From contig NZ_MDDV01000057.1 in the NCBI RefSeq assembly GCF_001854885.1, positions 125,794-189,793 of the forward strand: DNA of 64,000 bases, given 5' to 3'. The notes under the pieces were generated by a model, which saw nothing but the letters and a program-made list of their open reading frames with translations, was not told the origin of the DNA and did no database searches. The DNA comes from Ensifer sp. LCM 4579. Its GTDB lineage: Bacteria; Pseudomonadota; Alphaproteobacteria; Rhizobiales; Rhizobiaceae. A program made the translations under genes and the position numbers. Shown one piece after another: positions 29,048-39,231 of the stretch; position 1 is the first letter of the stretch, and each line of letters opens with the position of its first letter.

Positions 29048-29905
29048 ATGGGGCCGCGATGCCGCGGCCGGCGATCGGAAAGCTTGCGGATGGTCAATTG
29101 GATACGGGTCGCGTTCTACGGCCTCCTGCTCCTCGTCGTCTCCTTCCTGCTGATGCCGGTCCAACTGATCTGCCTTCGGTACGACCTGATGCCGCGCCGT
29201 TACCTGCCGCGTGTTTGGCATCGCATCGCCTGCGATCTGCTCGGCCTTCGCGTGCGGGTGCACGGGACCCTGGAGCGTCGCCGCCCCTTGCTTCTCAGTT
29301 CCAATCATGTCTCCTGGAAGGACATCCTCGTTCTTTCGTCCATCGCCGACGTCGTCTTCGTCGCCAAATCCGAGGTCAAGGATTGGCCCGTCTTCGGCCA
29401 TCTGGCCCGCCTGCAGGCTTCCGTCTTCATCGAGCGCGAGCAGAAACGTTCGGCCGGCCAGCAGGCAAATGAGATCGGCCGCCGGCTTGCCGATGGCGAA
29501 GTGGTGGTGCTGTTTCCCGAAGGCACGACATCGGACGGCAATCGCCTGCTCGAGATCAAATCGTCCCTGTTCGGCGCCGCGGCCTCGGCCGTGCCGCAGT
29601 CTCCGACCGGTGTGGTCCATGTGCAGCCGGTGGCGATTTCCTATACGGGCATTCACGGCATGCCGATGGGACGCTACCACCGGCCGATCGCGGCGTGGCC
29701 AGGCGATATCGGGCTGATCCCGCATCTCCTCGGCGTCCTCCGGGAAGGGGCGATCGATGTCGAAGTCGATTTCGGCGAGGCGGTGGACTACGACCGTCGG
29801 TCCAACCGCAAGGAGGTGAGCCGCCTCGTCGAACGGCGGATCCGCCGCATGTTGTCTGACCGGTTGAGGGGACGATCGGCAAGCGGCGCGCAGGACGCAG
29901 CCTAG
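29048..29905 (+). CDS. olsA: 1-acyl-sn-glycerol-3-phosphate acyltransferase family, OlsA-like
   Basis: 285 residues from the ATG at 29048, chosen because GGGAG lies 7 nt ahead; ATGs at 29024 and 29090 are alternatives. A membrane segment (about 20-42) precedes the PlsC motifs: HX4D in NHVSWKD (His87, Asp92) and FPEGTTSDG (Glu159). In S. meliloti the OlsA enzyme acylates lyso-ornithine lipid made by OlsB. I call it OlsA from its place between rimI and miaB, as recalled; PlsC proper is the alternative. Its TAG stop is supplied by a RIME-like repeat. Confidence 0.8.
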   Translation: MGPRCRGRRSESLRMVNWIRVAFYGLLLLVVSFLLMPVQLICLRYDLMPRRYLPRVWHRIACDLLGLRVRVHGTLERRRPLLLSSNHVSWKDILVLSSIADVVFVAKSEVKDWPVFGHLARLQASVFIEREQKRSAGQQANEIGRRLADGEVVVLFPEGTTSDGNRLLEIKSSLFGAAASAVPQSPTGVVHVQPVAISYTGIHGMPMGRYHRPIAAWPGDIGLIPHLLGVLREGAIDVEVDFGEAVDYDRRSNRKEVSRLVERRIRRMLSDRLRGRSASGAQDAA

Positions 29906-29958
29906 CGCATCCCTCGGAAAGCTCGATGCGCAGCTTCAAAGGACGCGCGGCGCTGCAG
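29903..29958. repeat. RIME-like repeat, short copy (after olsA)
   Basis: Starts TAGCGCATCCCTCGGAAAG, so the first three bases are the olsA stop. It has lost the CGGCCCG core and much of the central hairpin, retaining GCTCGATGCGCAGCTTCAAA and GGACGCGCGGCGCTGCAG. Confidence 0.7.
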
Positions 29959-30011
29959 GCGCTCTTGCGGGCGGCCGTCGGACCCTGGCCAGGTGCTGCC
30001 GAGCGACGGCG

Positions 30012-30044
30012 GCGGCCGAAAATGCTTCAATTTTAGGCCGCTTT
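30012..30044 (+). terminator. Possible olsA terminator / miaB leader hairpin
   Basis: GCGGCC-G-AAAAT and ATTTT-A-GGCCGC pair around GCTTCA (30012-30041), followed by only three T bases. It ends 19 nt before the miaB start, so it may instead influence miaB translation. Confidence 0.4.
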
Positions 30045-30060
30045 GAACTAAGAACCGCGC

Positions 30061-31461
30061 ATGACCCAGGAAACCGCCCTTCTGCCGACAGCGCCCGTTG
30101 CGGGCGACGACCACGTCCCGGTGCGCAAGGTCTTTGTCAAGACCTATGGCTGCCAGATGAACGTCTACGATTCCGACCGCATGTCGGATGCGCTCTCGCG
30201 TGACGGCTATGTCGCGACCGACGCGGTGGAAGAGGCAGATTTCGTCCTGCTCAATACCTGCCATATTCGCGAGAAGGCCGCCGAAAAGGTCTATTCCGAA
30301 TTGGGGCGCCTGCGTGAACTGAAGAAGGCGCGGGCGAGTGAGGGCCGCGAGATGGTGATCGGCGTTGCCGGCTGCGTCGCACAGGCCGAAGGCGACGAAA
30401 TCCTTCGCCGCGCGCCGGCGGTCGACCTCGTCATCGGTCCGCAGACCTATCATCGCCTGCCCGAGGCGCTGAAACGGGCGCGCAGCGGCGAACGCGTGGT
30501 CGAGACGGACTATGCCATCGAGGACAAATTCGAGCATCTGCCGCAGCCCGACAAGGCAAAGACCCGCGCCCGCGGCGTCACCGCCTTTCTCACCGTGCAG
30601 GAGGGCTGCGACAAATTCTGCACCTTCTGCGTGGTGCCCTATACCCGCGGCTCGGAAGTGTCGCGGCCGGTGGCGCAGATCCTTGCCGAGGCGGAAAGGC
30701 TGGTGGAGGGCGGCGTTCGCGAGATCACCCTGCTCGGTCAGAACGTCAATGCCTGGCACGGAACGGGCCCGGACGGCCGCGGCTGGGGGCTTGGCGATCT
30801 TCTGAAGCGCCTTGGAGCAGTCGAGGGGCTCGCGCGCCTGCGCTATACCACGAGCCATCCGCGCGACATGGACGACAGCCTGATCGACGCGCATCGTTCC
30901 ATGGCGAAGCTGATGCCCTACCTGCACCTGCCAGTTCAGTCCGGGTCCGACCGCATCCTGAAGGCAATGAATCGGCGCCATACGGCTGCAGAATATCTCG
31001 CTCTTGTCGAGCGCATCCGCGCCGCGCAACCGGACCTCGCGCTTTCCGGCGATTTCATCGTCGGCTTCCCGGGGGAGACGGACGAGGACTTCGAGGACAC
31101 GATGCGCCTCGTCGAGGCGGTCGGTTATGCACAGGCTTTCTCGTTCAAATATTCGAGCCGCCCGGGCACGCCGGGCGCGGAACTTAAGGATCAGGTTCCC
31201 GAGGACGTGAAAGCCAAGCGCTTGGAAAGATTGCAGACTCTGCTTACATGGCAGCAGCGCGACTTCGCCGCGGCCTGCGTCGGACGGGAAATCGATCTGC
31301 TTCTGGAAAAGCCGGGCCGCATGGCCGGCCAGATCGTCGGCCGCTCGCCCTGGCTGCAGCCCGTGAATGTTGATGCAAAGCGATCGCAAATCGGTGACAT
31401 TATCAGGGTACGAATCACCAAAGCAGGTTCCAACAGCCTGTTTGCCGAGGTGATCGAATAG
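30061..31461 (+). CDS. miaB: MiaB, tRNA-2-methylthio-N6-isopentenyladenosine synthase
   Basis: 466 residues. The N-terminal auxiliary 4Fe-4S cluster uses Cys31 (KTYGCQMN), Cys67 (LNTCHIRE) and Cys105 (VAGCVAQ). The radical-SAM cluster is CX3CX2C at Cys183, Cys187 and Cys190 in [15 protein letters not shown] domain closes the protein. It adds the methylthio group at A37 of tRNAs. It heads the miaB-phoH-ybeY-corC series typical of alphaproteobacteria. Confidence 0.97.
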   Translation: MTQETALLPTAPVAGDDHVPVRKVFVKTYGCQMNVYDSDRMSDALSRDGYVATDAVEEADFVLLNTCHIREKAAEKVYSELGRLRELKKARASEGREMVIGVAGCVAQAEGDEILRRAPAVDLVIGPQTYHRLPEALKRARSGERVVETDYAIEDKFEHLPQPDKAKTRARGVTAFLTVQEGCDKFCTFCVVPYTRGSEVSRPVAQILAEAERLVEGGVREITLLGQNVNAWHGTGPDGRGWGLGDLLKRLGAVEGLARLRYTTSHPRDMDDSLIDAHRSMAKLMPYLHLPVQSGSDRILKAMNRRHTAAEYLALVERIRAAQPDLALSGDFIVGFPGETDEDFEDTMRLVEAVGYAQAFSFKYSSRPGTPGAELKDQVPEDVKAKRLERLQTLLTWQQRDFAAACVGREIDLLLEKPGRMAGQIVGRSPWLQPVNVDAKRSQIGDIIRVRITKAGSNSLFAEVIE

Positions 31462-31579
31462 GCGCCGTGTCGGCAATCGAGCTCGATGGGAGCTTTTACG
31501 CCGGTAAAGTGTTAAAAGAGAGTCTGTGCGCTGCCGCCTAGCGCGGTGCTGCAGGCCAAGAGCGAGGAGCCCGAACCGC

Positions 31580-32631
<1,052 letters not shown>

Positions 32632-32635
<4 letters not shown>

Positions 32636-33156
32636 CGATTGCGGGCGACATGACGGCTTTGGATATTCAGATCAGCGTCGAGGGAGGAGATTGGGCGCAG
32701 GAGGGTGAACTGCAGTCGTTTTCGGCAGGCGTCCTCGCGGCGGCAGCGGATCTTCTGACAACTGAAGAGGGGCAGCCATTTCCTGCCGAAGCGCCGGAAC
32801 TGTCGCTGGTCTTTACCGATGATGCGACGATCCGGGCGATCAATGCGGAATGGCGCAACCAGGACAAGCCGACCAATGTCTTGTCCTTTCCGGCTTTTCC
32901 AGTCACTCCGGGGCAGATGCCGGGGCCGATGCTCGGCGACGTCGTCATCGCCCATGAAACGTTGAAGCGCGAAGCGGCCGAATTGGGAAAGCCGTTCGAG
33001 GAGCATTTGACCCATCTTCTCGTCCATGGATTCCTGCATCTTTTCGGGTATGATCACATCGAAGACGACGAAGCAGAAAAAATGGAGGGCCTGGAGACTC
33101 GCATTTTGGCGCGTCTTGGCCTATCTGACCCTTACGGGGATTTCTCCCCGCATTGA
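32632..33156 (+). CDS. ybeY: YbeY endoribonuclease
   Basis: 174 residues from the GTG that overlaps the phoH stop, or 168 from the ATG at 32650. The zinc site is [11 protein letters not shown], the H-X3-H-X5-H signature. YbeY takes part in rRNA maturation and ribosome quality control; in S. meliloti it is also reported to affect small-RNA regulation. It lies between phoH and the CorC-like gene, the standard order. Confidence 0.95.
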
Positions 33157-33167
33157 CAGTTGGAACG

Positions 33168-34328
33168 ATGAACGAGTTCAAGACACAGCCGGTTACGGTT
33201 GCGAGTGAGGAGGCGGAAGCCTCCGGCGAGCCCGAGGCGGGCAGTAGTAGTACCGCCGCCCGACCAGAGGGCAGCAAATCCACAACATCCTTCTGGAGCC
33301 GAGCTGCACGCCTGCTGCGTGGAGCAAACGCGTCGAGCCTGCGAGAGGATCTCGCTGATGCGCTGATGTTCGACGCCGCCAGCAACACCGTGTTTTCGCC
33401 CGAGGAGCGGGCGATGCTCAACAACATCCTCCGCTTCCGCGAGGTGCGGGTCGAGGATGTCATGGTGCCGCGCGCCGACATCGAGGCGGTGGACCAGAGC
33501 ATCACCATTGGCGAACTCATGGTCCTCTTCGAGGAATCCGGGCGCTCGCGCATGCCGGTCTACAGCGAAGGCCTCGACGATCCGCGCGGCATGGTCCATA
33601 TCCGCGACCTTCTCGCCTATGTGACGAAGCAGGCCCGCAACCGTCGCCGCAACGGCAAGGCGCAGGCCGCCACGGCCGTTGAAAGGGGCGAAAAGACGCC
33701 GCGTCAGCCAAGGTCCGGCTTCGACCTCGCGCGCGTCGACCTGAACAAAACCGTCGAAGAGGCAGGCATCATACGCCAACTCCTCTTCGTGCCGCCCTCG
33801 ATGCTCGCCTCGGACCTGATGCAGCGCATGCAGGCCGCACGCATCCAGATGGCCCTCGTCATCGACGAATATGGCGGCACCGACGGTCTTGTCTCACTGG
33901 AAGACATCGTCGAAATGGTGGTCGGCGACATCGAGGACGAGCATGACGACGAGGAGGTAATGTTCGCCAGCACCTCGGACGACGTCTTCGTGGCGGATGC
34001 CCGTGTCGAGCTCGAGGAGATCGCCCAGGCGATCGGACCGGATTTCGACGTGCGGGAGCAGATCGAGGATGTCGATACGCTTGGCGGCCTCGTCTTCGCG
34101 TCGCTCGGCCGCATTCCGGTTCGCGGCGAGGTCGTTCAAGCCATTCCAGGCTTCGAATTCCAGATTCTCGACGCGGATCCGCGCCGCGTGAAGCGCGTGC
34201 GCATCATGCGTAAACGTCCGCCGGCTCGTCGGCGACTGCTCAAGACCGAGAAGGAGGGCGTGCCGGAGGCGTTCACGCCGGTCGCCGGCGGTCAGACCGG
34301 CCTCCGGCCTCCGCCACCCGTCGAGTGA
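33168..34328 (+). CDS. CorC/HlyC-like CBS-domain protein
   Basis: 386 residues from the ATG at 33168. A CBS pair (VEDVMVPRADIEAVDQ to about residue 240) is followed by the CorC_HlyC transporter-associated domain (about 275-355) and a basic tail. It lacks the DUF21 membrane domain and so is the soluble CorC type. The region between the CBS motifs is lengthened by a basic, low-complexity stretch (NRRRNGKAQAATAVERG). Role in Mg/Co handling or envelope function is inferred from the family only. Confidence 0.87.
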   Translation: MNEFKTQPVTVASEEAEASGEPEAGSSSTAARPEGSKSTTSFWSRAARLLRGANASSLREDLADALMFDAASNTVFSPEERAMLNNILRFREVRVEDVMVPRADIEAVDQSITIGELMVLFEESGRSRMPVYSEGLDDPRGMVHIRDLLAYVTKQARNRRRNGKAQAATAVERGEKTPRQPRSGFDLARVDLNKTVEEAGIIRQLLFVPPSMLASDLMQRMQAARIQMALVIDEYGGTDGLVSLEDIVEMVVGDIEDEHDDEEVMFASTSDDVFVADARVELEEIAQAIGPDFDVREQIEDVDTLGGLVFASLGRIPVRGEVVQAIPGFEFQILDADPRRVKRVRIMRKRPPARRRLLKTEKEGVPEAFTPVAGGQTGLRPPPPVE

Positions 34329-34362
34329 TCGCTGCCCGAGATTGCCTGTGGGCAGTTCCGCG

Positions 34363-34941
34363 TCAATGGTTGACGTCTTCGTTCTTCTGTTTGACCGGCT
34401 GGGGCAAATATTCCGGCGGATGCCGGTCGATCTCGCCGCGCAAGGTGATCAGGTCGATGAAATGGTCCGCCTGGCGACGCAGGTCGTCGGCGACCATGGG
34501 CGGCTGCGTCGACATGGTCGAAACGACGGAGACCTTGCGTCCCTTGCGCTGCAGCGCCTCGACGAGCGTGGTAAGGTCGCCGTCGCCGGAGAAGATCACG
34601 ATATGGTCGACGACCTGCGATTGCTCCATGGCGTCGATCGCGAGTTCGATATCCATATTGCCCTTGATCTTGCGCCGACCCTGGGCATCGGTGAACTCCT
34701 TGGCCGGTTTGGTGACGACCGTATAGCCGTTATAGTCCAGCCAGTCGATCAGAGGACGGATCGTGGAAAATTCAAGATCTTCGATCAGCGCTGTGTAGTA
34801 ATAGGCGCGCAGCAGATAGGCACGCTTCTGGAATGCGCTCAGTAATTTGCGGTAATCGATGTCGAAGCCCAGGCTCTTCGACGCTGCGTAAAGGTTGGCG
34901 CCGTCGATGAAGAGTGCGATCTTTTCGCGGGAATCGAACAT
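34363..34941 (-). CDS. NYN-domain (LabA/DUF88-type) predicted ribonuclease
   Basis: 192 residues from the ATG at 34941, which has AAAGGAG 5 nt ahead; an ATG at 34971 lacks a site. The PIN-like fold's acidic residues are visible in ALFIDGANLY, GNMDIELAIDAME and VIFSGDGDLTTLVEAL. This matches NYN proteins such as LabA and YacP relatives. It lies antisense between the corC and lnt genes of an otherwise same-strand cluster. RNA cleavage is inferred from the fold only. Confidence 0.85.
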   Translation of the reverse strand: MFDSREKIALFIDGANLYAASKSLGFDIDYRKLLSAFQKRAYLLRAYYYTALIEDLEFSTIRPLIDWLDYNGYTVVTKPAKEFTDAQGRRKIKGNMDIELAIDAMEQSQVVDHIVIFSGDGDLTTLVEALQRKGRKVSVVSTMSTQPPMVADDLRRQADHFIDLITLRGEIDRHPPEYLPQPVKQKNEDVNH

Positions 34942-35355
34942 TGTGACTCCTTTGTCACTCAACATACCCAATCCCGGCGCCCTGAACGGATCGCCATAGG
35001 CGGAGTCGAACGCCTACTGCATGTCTCCTTTAATCGTCCTCGATTTAAGGACAAAGACATGCAGCCATATAAAGTGCTACAGGGACCTTTGCGCGTCTGA
35101 TAAGACGCGCGGCGCTGTAGTGACGATATCGTACGCAAAAATGAGAAAACCGATAGCTGCGCCCTCGTATATTGGCAACTGTGGTTAACCCGCATCAATC
35201 TTACCTCAACCGTCGCGCGAAGTCATCGACGCAATTGCTACGTCTGACAGGAATGGCCGCCGCCGTGTCGGGACAAGCCGCCGTTTTTTTGAAAAACTGC
35301 CGCCGATTGATTCGGTTCTTCCCGCGCGGCTTTCCGGCCGCCGATCGGAGTGTCA
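34942..35355. other. 414-nt gap between the NYN gene and lnt
   Basis: A divergent intergenic region that must hold promoters for both genes. It contains one full RIME-like element (35017-35120). I see no other ORF, tRNA or strong terminator in it. Confidence 0.6.
35017..35120. repeat. RIME-like mosaic repeat, copy with second arm type (before lnt)
   Basis: Outer arm CTGCATGTCT / AGACATGCAG (35017-35026 with 35055-35064) encloses TCGATTTAAGGACAA. The element continues through AAAGTG to CTACAG...CTGTAG (35077-35082 with 35115-35120), flanking GCGCGTCT-GATA-AGACGCGC. It is the near-perfect inverse of the copy at 39064-39173. Confidence 0.82.
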
Positions 35356-36951
35356 ATGGAAAGACTGGCAGGTAAAATCATCCTCCTTTCCGGAGTATCC
35401 CGAGCATTTGTCGGCTTTCTGGCCGGTCTTGTGGCAATGTTCACCCAGGCGCCTTTCGGGATCTTTGCGGCCGCTTTCCTGTCCTTCCCGGTCCTGGTCT
35501 GGTTGATCGACGGTGTGGCCCCCGATCCGAACGAGGGGTTGGTCCGGCGCCTGCTGCCCGCCGTTTCGATTGGCTGGAGCTTCGGCTTCGGCTATTTTCT
35601 AGGTGGCTTGTGGTGGCTCGGGAACGCCCTTCTCGTGGAGGCGGATGTCTTCGCCTGGGCGCTGCCGCTGGCAGTCATAGGCCTCCCTGCCTTTCTCGCA
35701 CTCTTCTATGCCTTCGCCGTGCTCGTGGCGCGCTGTCTCTGGTCCGACGGTGTCGGCCGCATTGCCGCGCTGGCGCTCGGCTTTGGCCTTGCCGAATGGG
35801 CGCGCAGTTTTCTCTTCACCGGCTTTCCCTGGAATGCGATCGGTTATGCGGCGATGCCGATGCCACTGATGATGCAGTCGGCAAGCGTCGTGAACATCGC
35901 AACGATCAATATGCTGGCGGTCTTCGTGTTTGCAGCCCCAGCCCTGGTCGGCACGGGAAGGGGCGCACGCATCGGGCTTGCCGCCGCCATTGTACTCTTC
36001 GCCGCGCATATCGGCTTCGGCTATTATCGATTGACCGTGCCAACGCCGGCGCCGACAAGAGCGCCGCTGACGGTGCGGCTCGTTCAGCCGGTCATCGACC
36101 AGGCGAAGAAGCTCGACGATCGCGAGCGCGCCGCCATTTTCGCCGAGCATCTCGCGCTGACGGCTGCGCCGGGGGAGGAAGGCGCCAAAAGGCCGGACAT
36201 CGTCGTCTGGCCGGAAACATCGATCCCTTTCATCCTGACGGACAATCCCGACGCGTTGACGCGGATCGCCGACGTTCTCGATGATGGCCAGATTCTCATC
36301 ACCGGCGCTGTTCGTGCCGAGGATGCGGGCGCCGGCCTTCCGCCGCGCTATTACAATTCGATCTATGTCATCGACGATCGCGGCCAGATCGTCGGGGCTG
36401 CCGACAAGATCCATCTGGTACCCTTCGGCGAATATCTGCCGTTTGAACAATTGCTATCGTCCTGGGGGCTGAGCTCCGTCGCCGCCTCGATGCCGGGCGG
36501 CTTTTCGGCGGCGAGAACGCGACCGCTGCTGACGCTGCCGGGGGGGAGGACGATCTACCCGCTGATCTGCTATGAAGCGATCTTTCCCGACGAGATTGAT
36601 GGCAATGGCCGTTTGGCCGACGCGCTCCTGAACGTCACCAATGATGCCTGGTTCGGCGATACGCCCGGGCCCCGCCAGCACTTTCATCAGGCGCAGCTGC
36701 GTGCCGTCGAAAGTGGGACGCCGATGATCCGCTCCGCCAATAGCGGTATATCAGCAGTGATTGATGCACGCGGTGTTTTAGTGGTAGGGTTGGGATACAA
36801 TTACAAGGGAGTTATCGACACCACCTTACCGGGAAAAGTGCTGACGGCGACTGATACTACCACGCGTGACCGGATTTTCTGGGTTGCGACGGGAATACTC
36901 TTTTTGGTTGCGATGATTTCACGCAGAAGTTTCAGCCTTAGGAAGAATTGA
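35356..36951 (+). CDS. lnt: Apolipoprotein N-acyltransferase (ActA in acid-tolerance literature)
   Basis: 531 residues from the ATG at 35356 (a GTG at 35350 is also in frame). Six to seven membrane spans come first, then a nitrilase-like domain with the catalytic triad Glu (VVWPETSIPF), Lys (ADKIHLVPFGEY) and Cys (LICYEAIF). It adds the third acyl chain to lipoproteins. In Sinorhizobium WSM419 this gene is actA, required for acid and copper tolerance, and phrR lies just downstream, as here. Confidence 0.95.
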   Translation: MERLAGKIILLSGVSRAFVGFLAGLVAMFTQAPFGIFAAAFLSFPVLVWLIDGVAPDPNEGLVRRLLPAVSIGWSFGFGYFLGGLWWLGNALLVEADVFAWALPLAVIGLPAFLALFYAFAVLVARCLWSDGVGRIAALALGFGLAEWARSFLFTGFPWNAIGYAAMPMPLMMQSASVVNIATINMLAVFVFAAPALVGTGRGARIGLAAAIVLFAAHIGFGYYRLTVPTPAPTRAPLTVRLVQPVIDQAKKLDDRERAAIFAEHLALTAAPGEEGAKRPDIVVWPETSIPFILTDNPDALTRIADVLDDGQILITGAVRAEDAGAGLPPRYYNSIYVIDDRGQIVGAADKIHLVPFGEYLPFEQLLSSWGLSSVAASMPGGFSAARTRPLLTLPGGRTIYPLICYEAIFPDEIDGNGRLADALLNVTNDAWFGDTPGPRQHFHQAQLRAVESGTPMIRSANSGISAVIDARGVLVVGLGYNYKGVIDTTLPGKVLTATDTTTRDRIFWVATGILFLVAMISRRSFSLRKN

Positions 36952-37099
36952 CCAAAAACCCCTAAAATTGCATAGTGGTCCATACCGTCAACCTCCACCT
37001 GCCGCTGTAGCCCTGCCTTCGCGGGAAGCGTGCTTCCGATGAGCGGTCAAGCAATGAGAGGTTGTGGATCAGTGAAACAGCGTGTTTAGGAACGCGAAT

Positions 37100-37519
37100 A
37101 TGGTCGAAAACAAGAAGAAACCGAATCCGATCGACATTCATGTCGGCAGCCGGATTCGCCTTCGCCGGACGATGCTTGGCATGAGCCAGGAGAAGCTCGG
37201 CGAGAGTCTGGGGATCACCTTCCAGCAAATCCAGAAGTACGAAAAGGGCACGAACCGCGTCGGCGCCAGCCGTCTGCAGAACATCGCCACGATCCTCAAT
37301 GTCCCGGTCTCGTTTTTCTTCGAGGACGCCCCGGGCGAGGGAACCGGCGTTCAGTCCGGAATGTCGGAGTCATCCAGCTCCAACTATGTGGTCGATTTCC
37401 TGTCCTCTTCCGAGGGGCTGCAGCTCAATCGCGCCTTCGTCAGGATTTCCGACCCGAAGGTTCGACGCAAGCTGGTGGATCTCGTGAAGGCGCTGGCCGC
37501 GGAGGCGGAGAGCGACTGA
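37100..37519 (+). CDS. phrR: XRE-family transcriptional regulator, PhrR-like
   Basis: 139 residues from the ATG at 37100 (AGGA 7 nt ahead); a GTG at 37082 is less likely. The cro/C1 helix-turn-helix is IHVGSRIRLRRTMLGMSQEK through ITFQQIQKYEKG and NRVGASRLQ. The size (about 15 kDa) and place downstream of lnt/actA match the low-pH-inducible phrR of Sinorhizobium; related proteins include PraR of other rhizobia. The gene ends with a strong terminator 20 nt past its stop. Confidence 0.85.
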   Translation: MVENKKKPNPIDIHVGSRIRLRRTMLGMSQEKLGESLGITFQQIQKYEKGTNRVGASRLQNIATILNVPVSFFFEDAPGEGTGVQSGMSESSSSNYVVDFLSSSEGLQLNRAFVRISDPKVRRKLVDLVKALAAEAESD

Positions 37520-37539
37520 GGAATCGCTCCACCAACCTG

Positions 37540-37565
37540 AAAAAGCGGCCCTGGGCCGCTTTTTT
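37540..37565 (+). terminator. Rho-independent terminator after phrR
   Basis: AAAAAGCGGCC-CTG-GGCCGCTTTTTT is a near-perfect stem of 11 bp with a T-run, the clearest intrinsic terminator in the window. It separates phrR from metK. Confidence 0.92.
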
Positions 37566-37628
37566 CATGCAGGCCGGCGCGCCTCCGGTAATCCGTCCCA
37601 GGCGCGCAGCGGAGCGGTCGTCAATGCT

Positions 37629-37650
37629 GATATAAAGATATATTTATGTC
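37629..37650. promoter_or_regulatory. AT-rich palindrome upstream of metK
   Basis: A 22-nt imperfect inverted repeat centred on ATAAAGATATATTTAT, with 3 mismatched pairs, in a GC-rich setting 75 nt before metK. SAM-cycle genes in many proteobacteria are controlled by an SAH-responsive ArsR-type repressor (SahR) through AT-rich palindromes; this could be such an operator. No SAM riboswitch fold was recognised here. Confidence 0.45.
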
Positions 37651-37724
37651 GTTGTTCGCTTGTTTTTTGGCGGCAAAACCACTAACAGTTCGGGACCGCT
37701 TCTTTCATTGAGGGGACTTCCCGC

Positions 37725-38993
37725 ATGCGCGCAAACTACCTGTTCACGAGTGAATCCGTAGCCGAAGGTCATCCGGATAAAGTGTGTGACCGCATCTCCG
37801 ACGAGATCGTCGACCTGGTCTACCGCGAAGCGGCGAAGTCCGGTGTCGACCCGTGGAGTGTGCGCATTGCCTGCGAGACGCTGGCGACGACCAACCGCGT
37901 CGTCATCGCCGGCGAGGTTCGCCTGCCGCCGAGCCTGCTGAAGAAGGACAAGAATGGCAACGACGTGATCAACCCGTCGAAGTTCAAATCCGCGGCCCGC
38001 AAGGCCATTCGTGACATCGGCTATGAGCAGGACGGCTTCCACTGGAAGACGGCGAAGATCGACGTGCTCCTGCACTTCCAGTCCGCGCACATCGCTCAGG
38101 GCGTCGACAGTGCCGCAGACAAACAGGGTGAGGAGGGCGCCGGCGACCAGGGCATCATGTTCGGCTACGCCTGCCGCGAGACGGCCGAGCTCATGCCGGC
38201 ACCGATCTACTATTCGCATCGCATTTTGAACCTGCTTGCCGCCGCGCGCAAAAAAGGTGATGGCGAGGTTGCCAAGCTTGGTCCGGACGCAAAGAGCCAG
38301 GTGACCGTTCGTTATATCGACGGAAAGCCGGCTGAGGTCACCTCAATCGTGCTTTCGACGCAGCACCTCGACGAGAGCTGGGATTCGGCCAAGGTTCGTG
38401 CCGTCGTCGAGCCATACATCCGCGAAGCGCTCGCCGACCTGAAGATCGCCGCTGACTGCACCTGGTATATTAATCCGACCGGCAAGTTCGTCATCGGCGG
38501 TCCGGACGGGGATGCGGGCCTTACCGGTCGCAAGATCATCGTCGATACCTACGGCGGTGCCGCACCGCACGGTGGCGGCGCCTTCTCCGGCAAGGACACG
38601 ACCAAGGTCGACCGCTCGGCCGCCTATGCCGCCCGCTATCTGGCCAAGAACGTGGTCGCGGCAGGCCTGTCCGACCGTTGCACGATTCAGCTTTCCTACG
38701 CGATCGGTGTCGCCCAGCCGCTGTCGATCTATGTCGACCTGCACGGCACGGGCAAGGTTTCCGAAGACCAGGTCGAAAGGGCTATCCGCAAGACCATGGA
38801 TCTCTCGCCCACCGGCATTCGCCGTCATCTCGATCTCAATCGGCCGATCTATGCCAAGACGGCCGCCTATGGCCATTTCGGACGCAAGGCCGGCCGCGAC
38901 GGCTCCTTCTCCTGGGAAAGGCTCGATCTCGTGAAGCCGCTCAAGGAAGCGATCGCACTTGACGCCACGGCGGTCAACGGCCGCGCCGCCTGA
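37725..38993 (+). CDS. metK: S-adenosylmethionine synthetase
   Basis: 422 residues, the slightly long alphaproteobacterial form. Motifs: [19 protein letters not shown] with the ATP-site His, the ATP-binding [18 protein letters not shown] loop, and [17 protein letters not shown] at the end. It makes SAM, used by the six or more methyltransferases and radical-SAM enzymes encoded in this window. trmB follows after a repeat. Confidence 0.98.
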   Translation: MRANYLFTSESVAEGHPDKVCDRISDEIVDLVYREAAKSGVDPWSVRIACETLATTNRVVIAGEVRLPPSLLKKDKNGNDVINPSKFKSAARKAIRDIGYEQDGFHWKTAKIDVLLHFQSAHIAQGVDSAADKQGEEGAGDQGIMFGYACRETAELMPAPIYYSHRILNLLAAARKKGDGEVAKLGPDAKSQVTVRYIDGKPAEVTSIVLSTQHLDESWDSAKVRAVVEPYIREALADLKIAADCTWYINPTGKFVIGGPDGDAGLTGRKIIVDTYGGAAPHGGGAFSGKDTTKVDRSAAYAARYLAKNVVAAGLSDRCTIQLSYAIGVAQPLSIYVDLHGTGKVSEDQVERAIRKTMDLSPTGIRRHLDLNRPIYAKTAAYGHFGRKAGRDGSFSWERLDLVKPLKEAIALDATAVNGRAA

Positions 38994-39063
38994 CCTGCCG
39001 GCCCGACAGAAGCCGTCGCGCTCAAATCGAAGCGCCACGGATCGATTCGGATGGGTGGTTCTT

Positions 39064-39173
39064 CTACAGCGCCGCGCGTCTTATTAGACGCGCAAAGGTC
39101 GCTGTAGCACTTTGAACTGCTGCCTGTCTTTGTCCTTAAATCGAAGTCGATTGGAGGACAAAGACAGGCAGCA
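39064..39173. repeat. RIME-like mosaic repeat (metK-trmB gap)
   Basis: Begins CTACAGCGCCGCGCGTCT, carries the central hairpin, then GTAGCACTTTGAA and the second-arm inverted repeat TGCCTGTCTTTGTCC / GGACAAAGACAGGCA. It is the same element as at 35017-35120 in opposite orientation. Confidence 0.85.
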
Positions 39174-39178
39174 AATCG

Positions 39179-39207
39179 GGGCGGATGCTCGAAACGGGCA
39201 TCCGCCC
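39179..39207 (+). promoter_or_regulatory. Leader hairpin before trmB
   Basis: GGGCGGATGC (39179-39188) and GCATCCGCCC (39198-39207) form a perfect 10-bp stem ending 24 nt upstream of the trmB start codon. No T-run follows. It could be a translational element or an operator; it is separate from the adjoining RIME-like repeat. Confidence 0.45.
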
Positions 39208-39231
39208 TGCCTGTTGGAATGGAATGACGAC

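Noticed and set aside
37600-37724. SAM riboswitch before metK
   Set aside because: I looked for the SAM-II pseudoknot and the SAM/SAH motif but found neither conserved core; only the AT-rich palindrome stands out.
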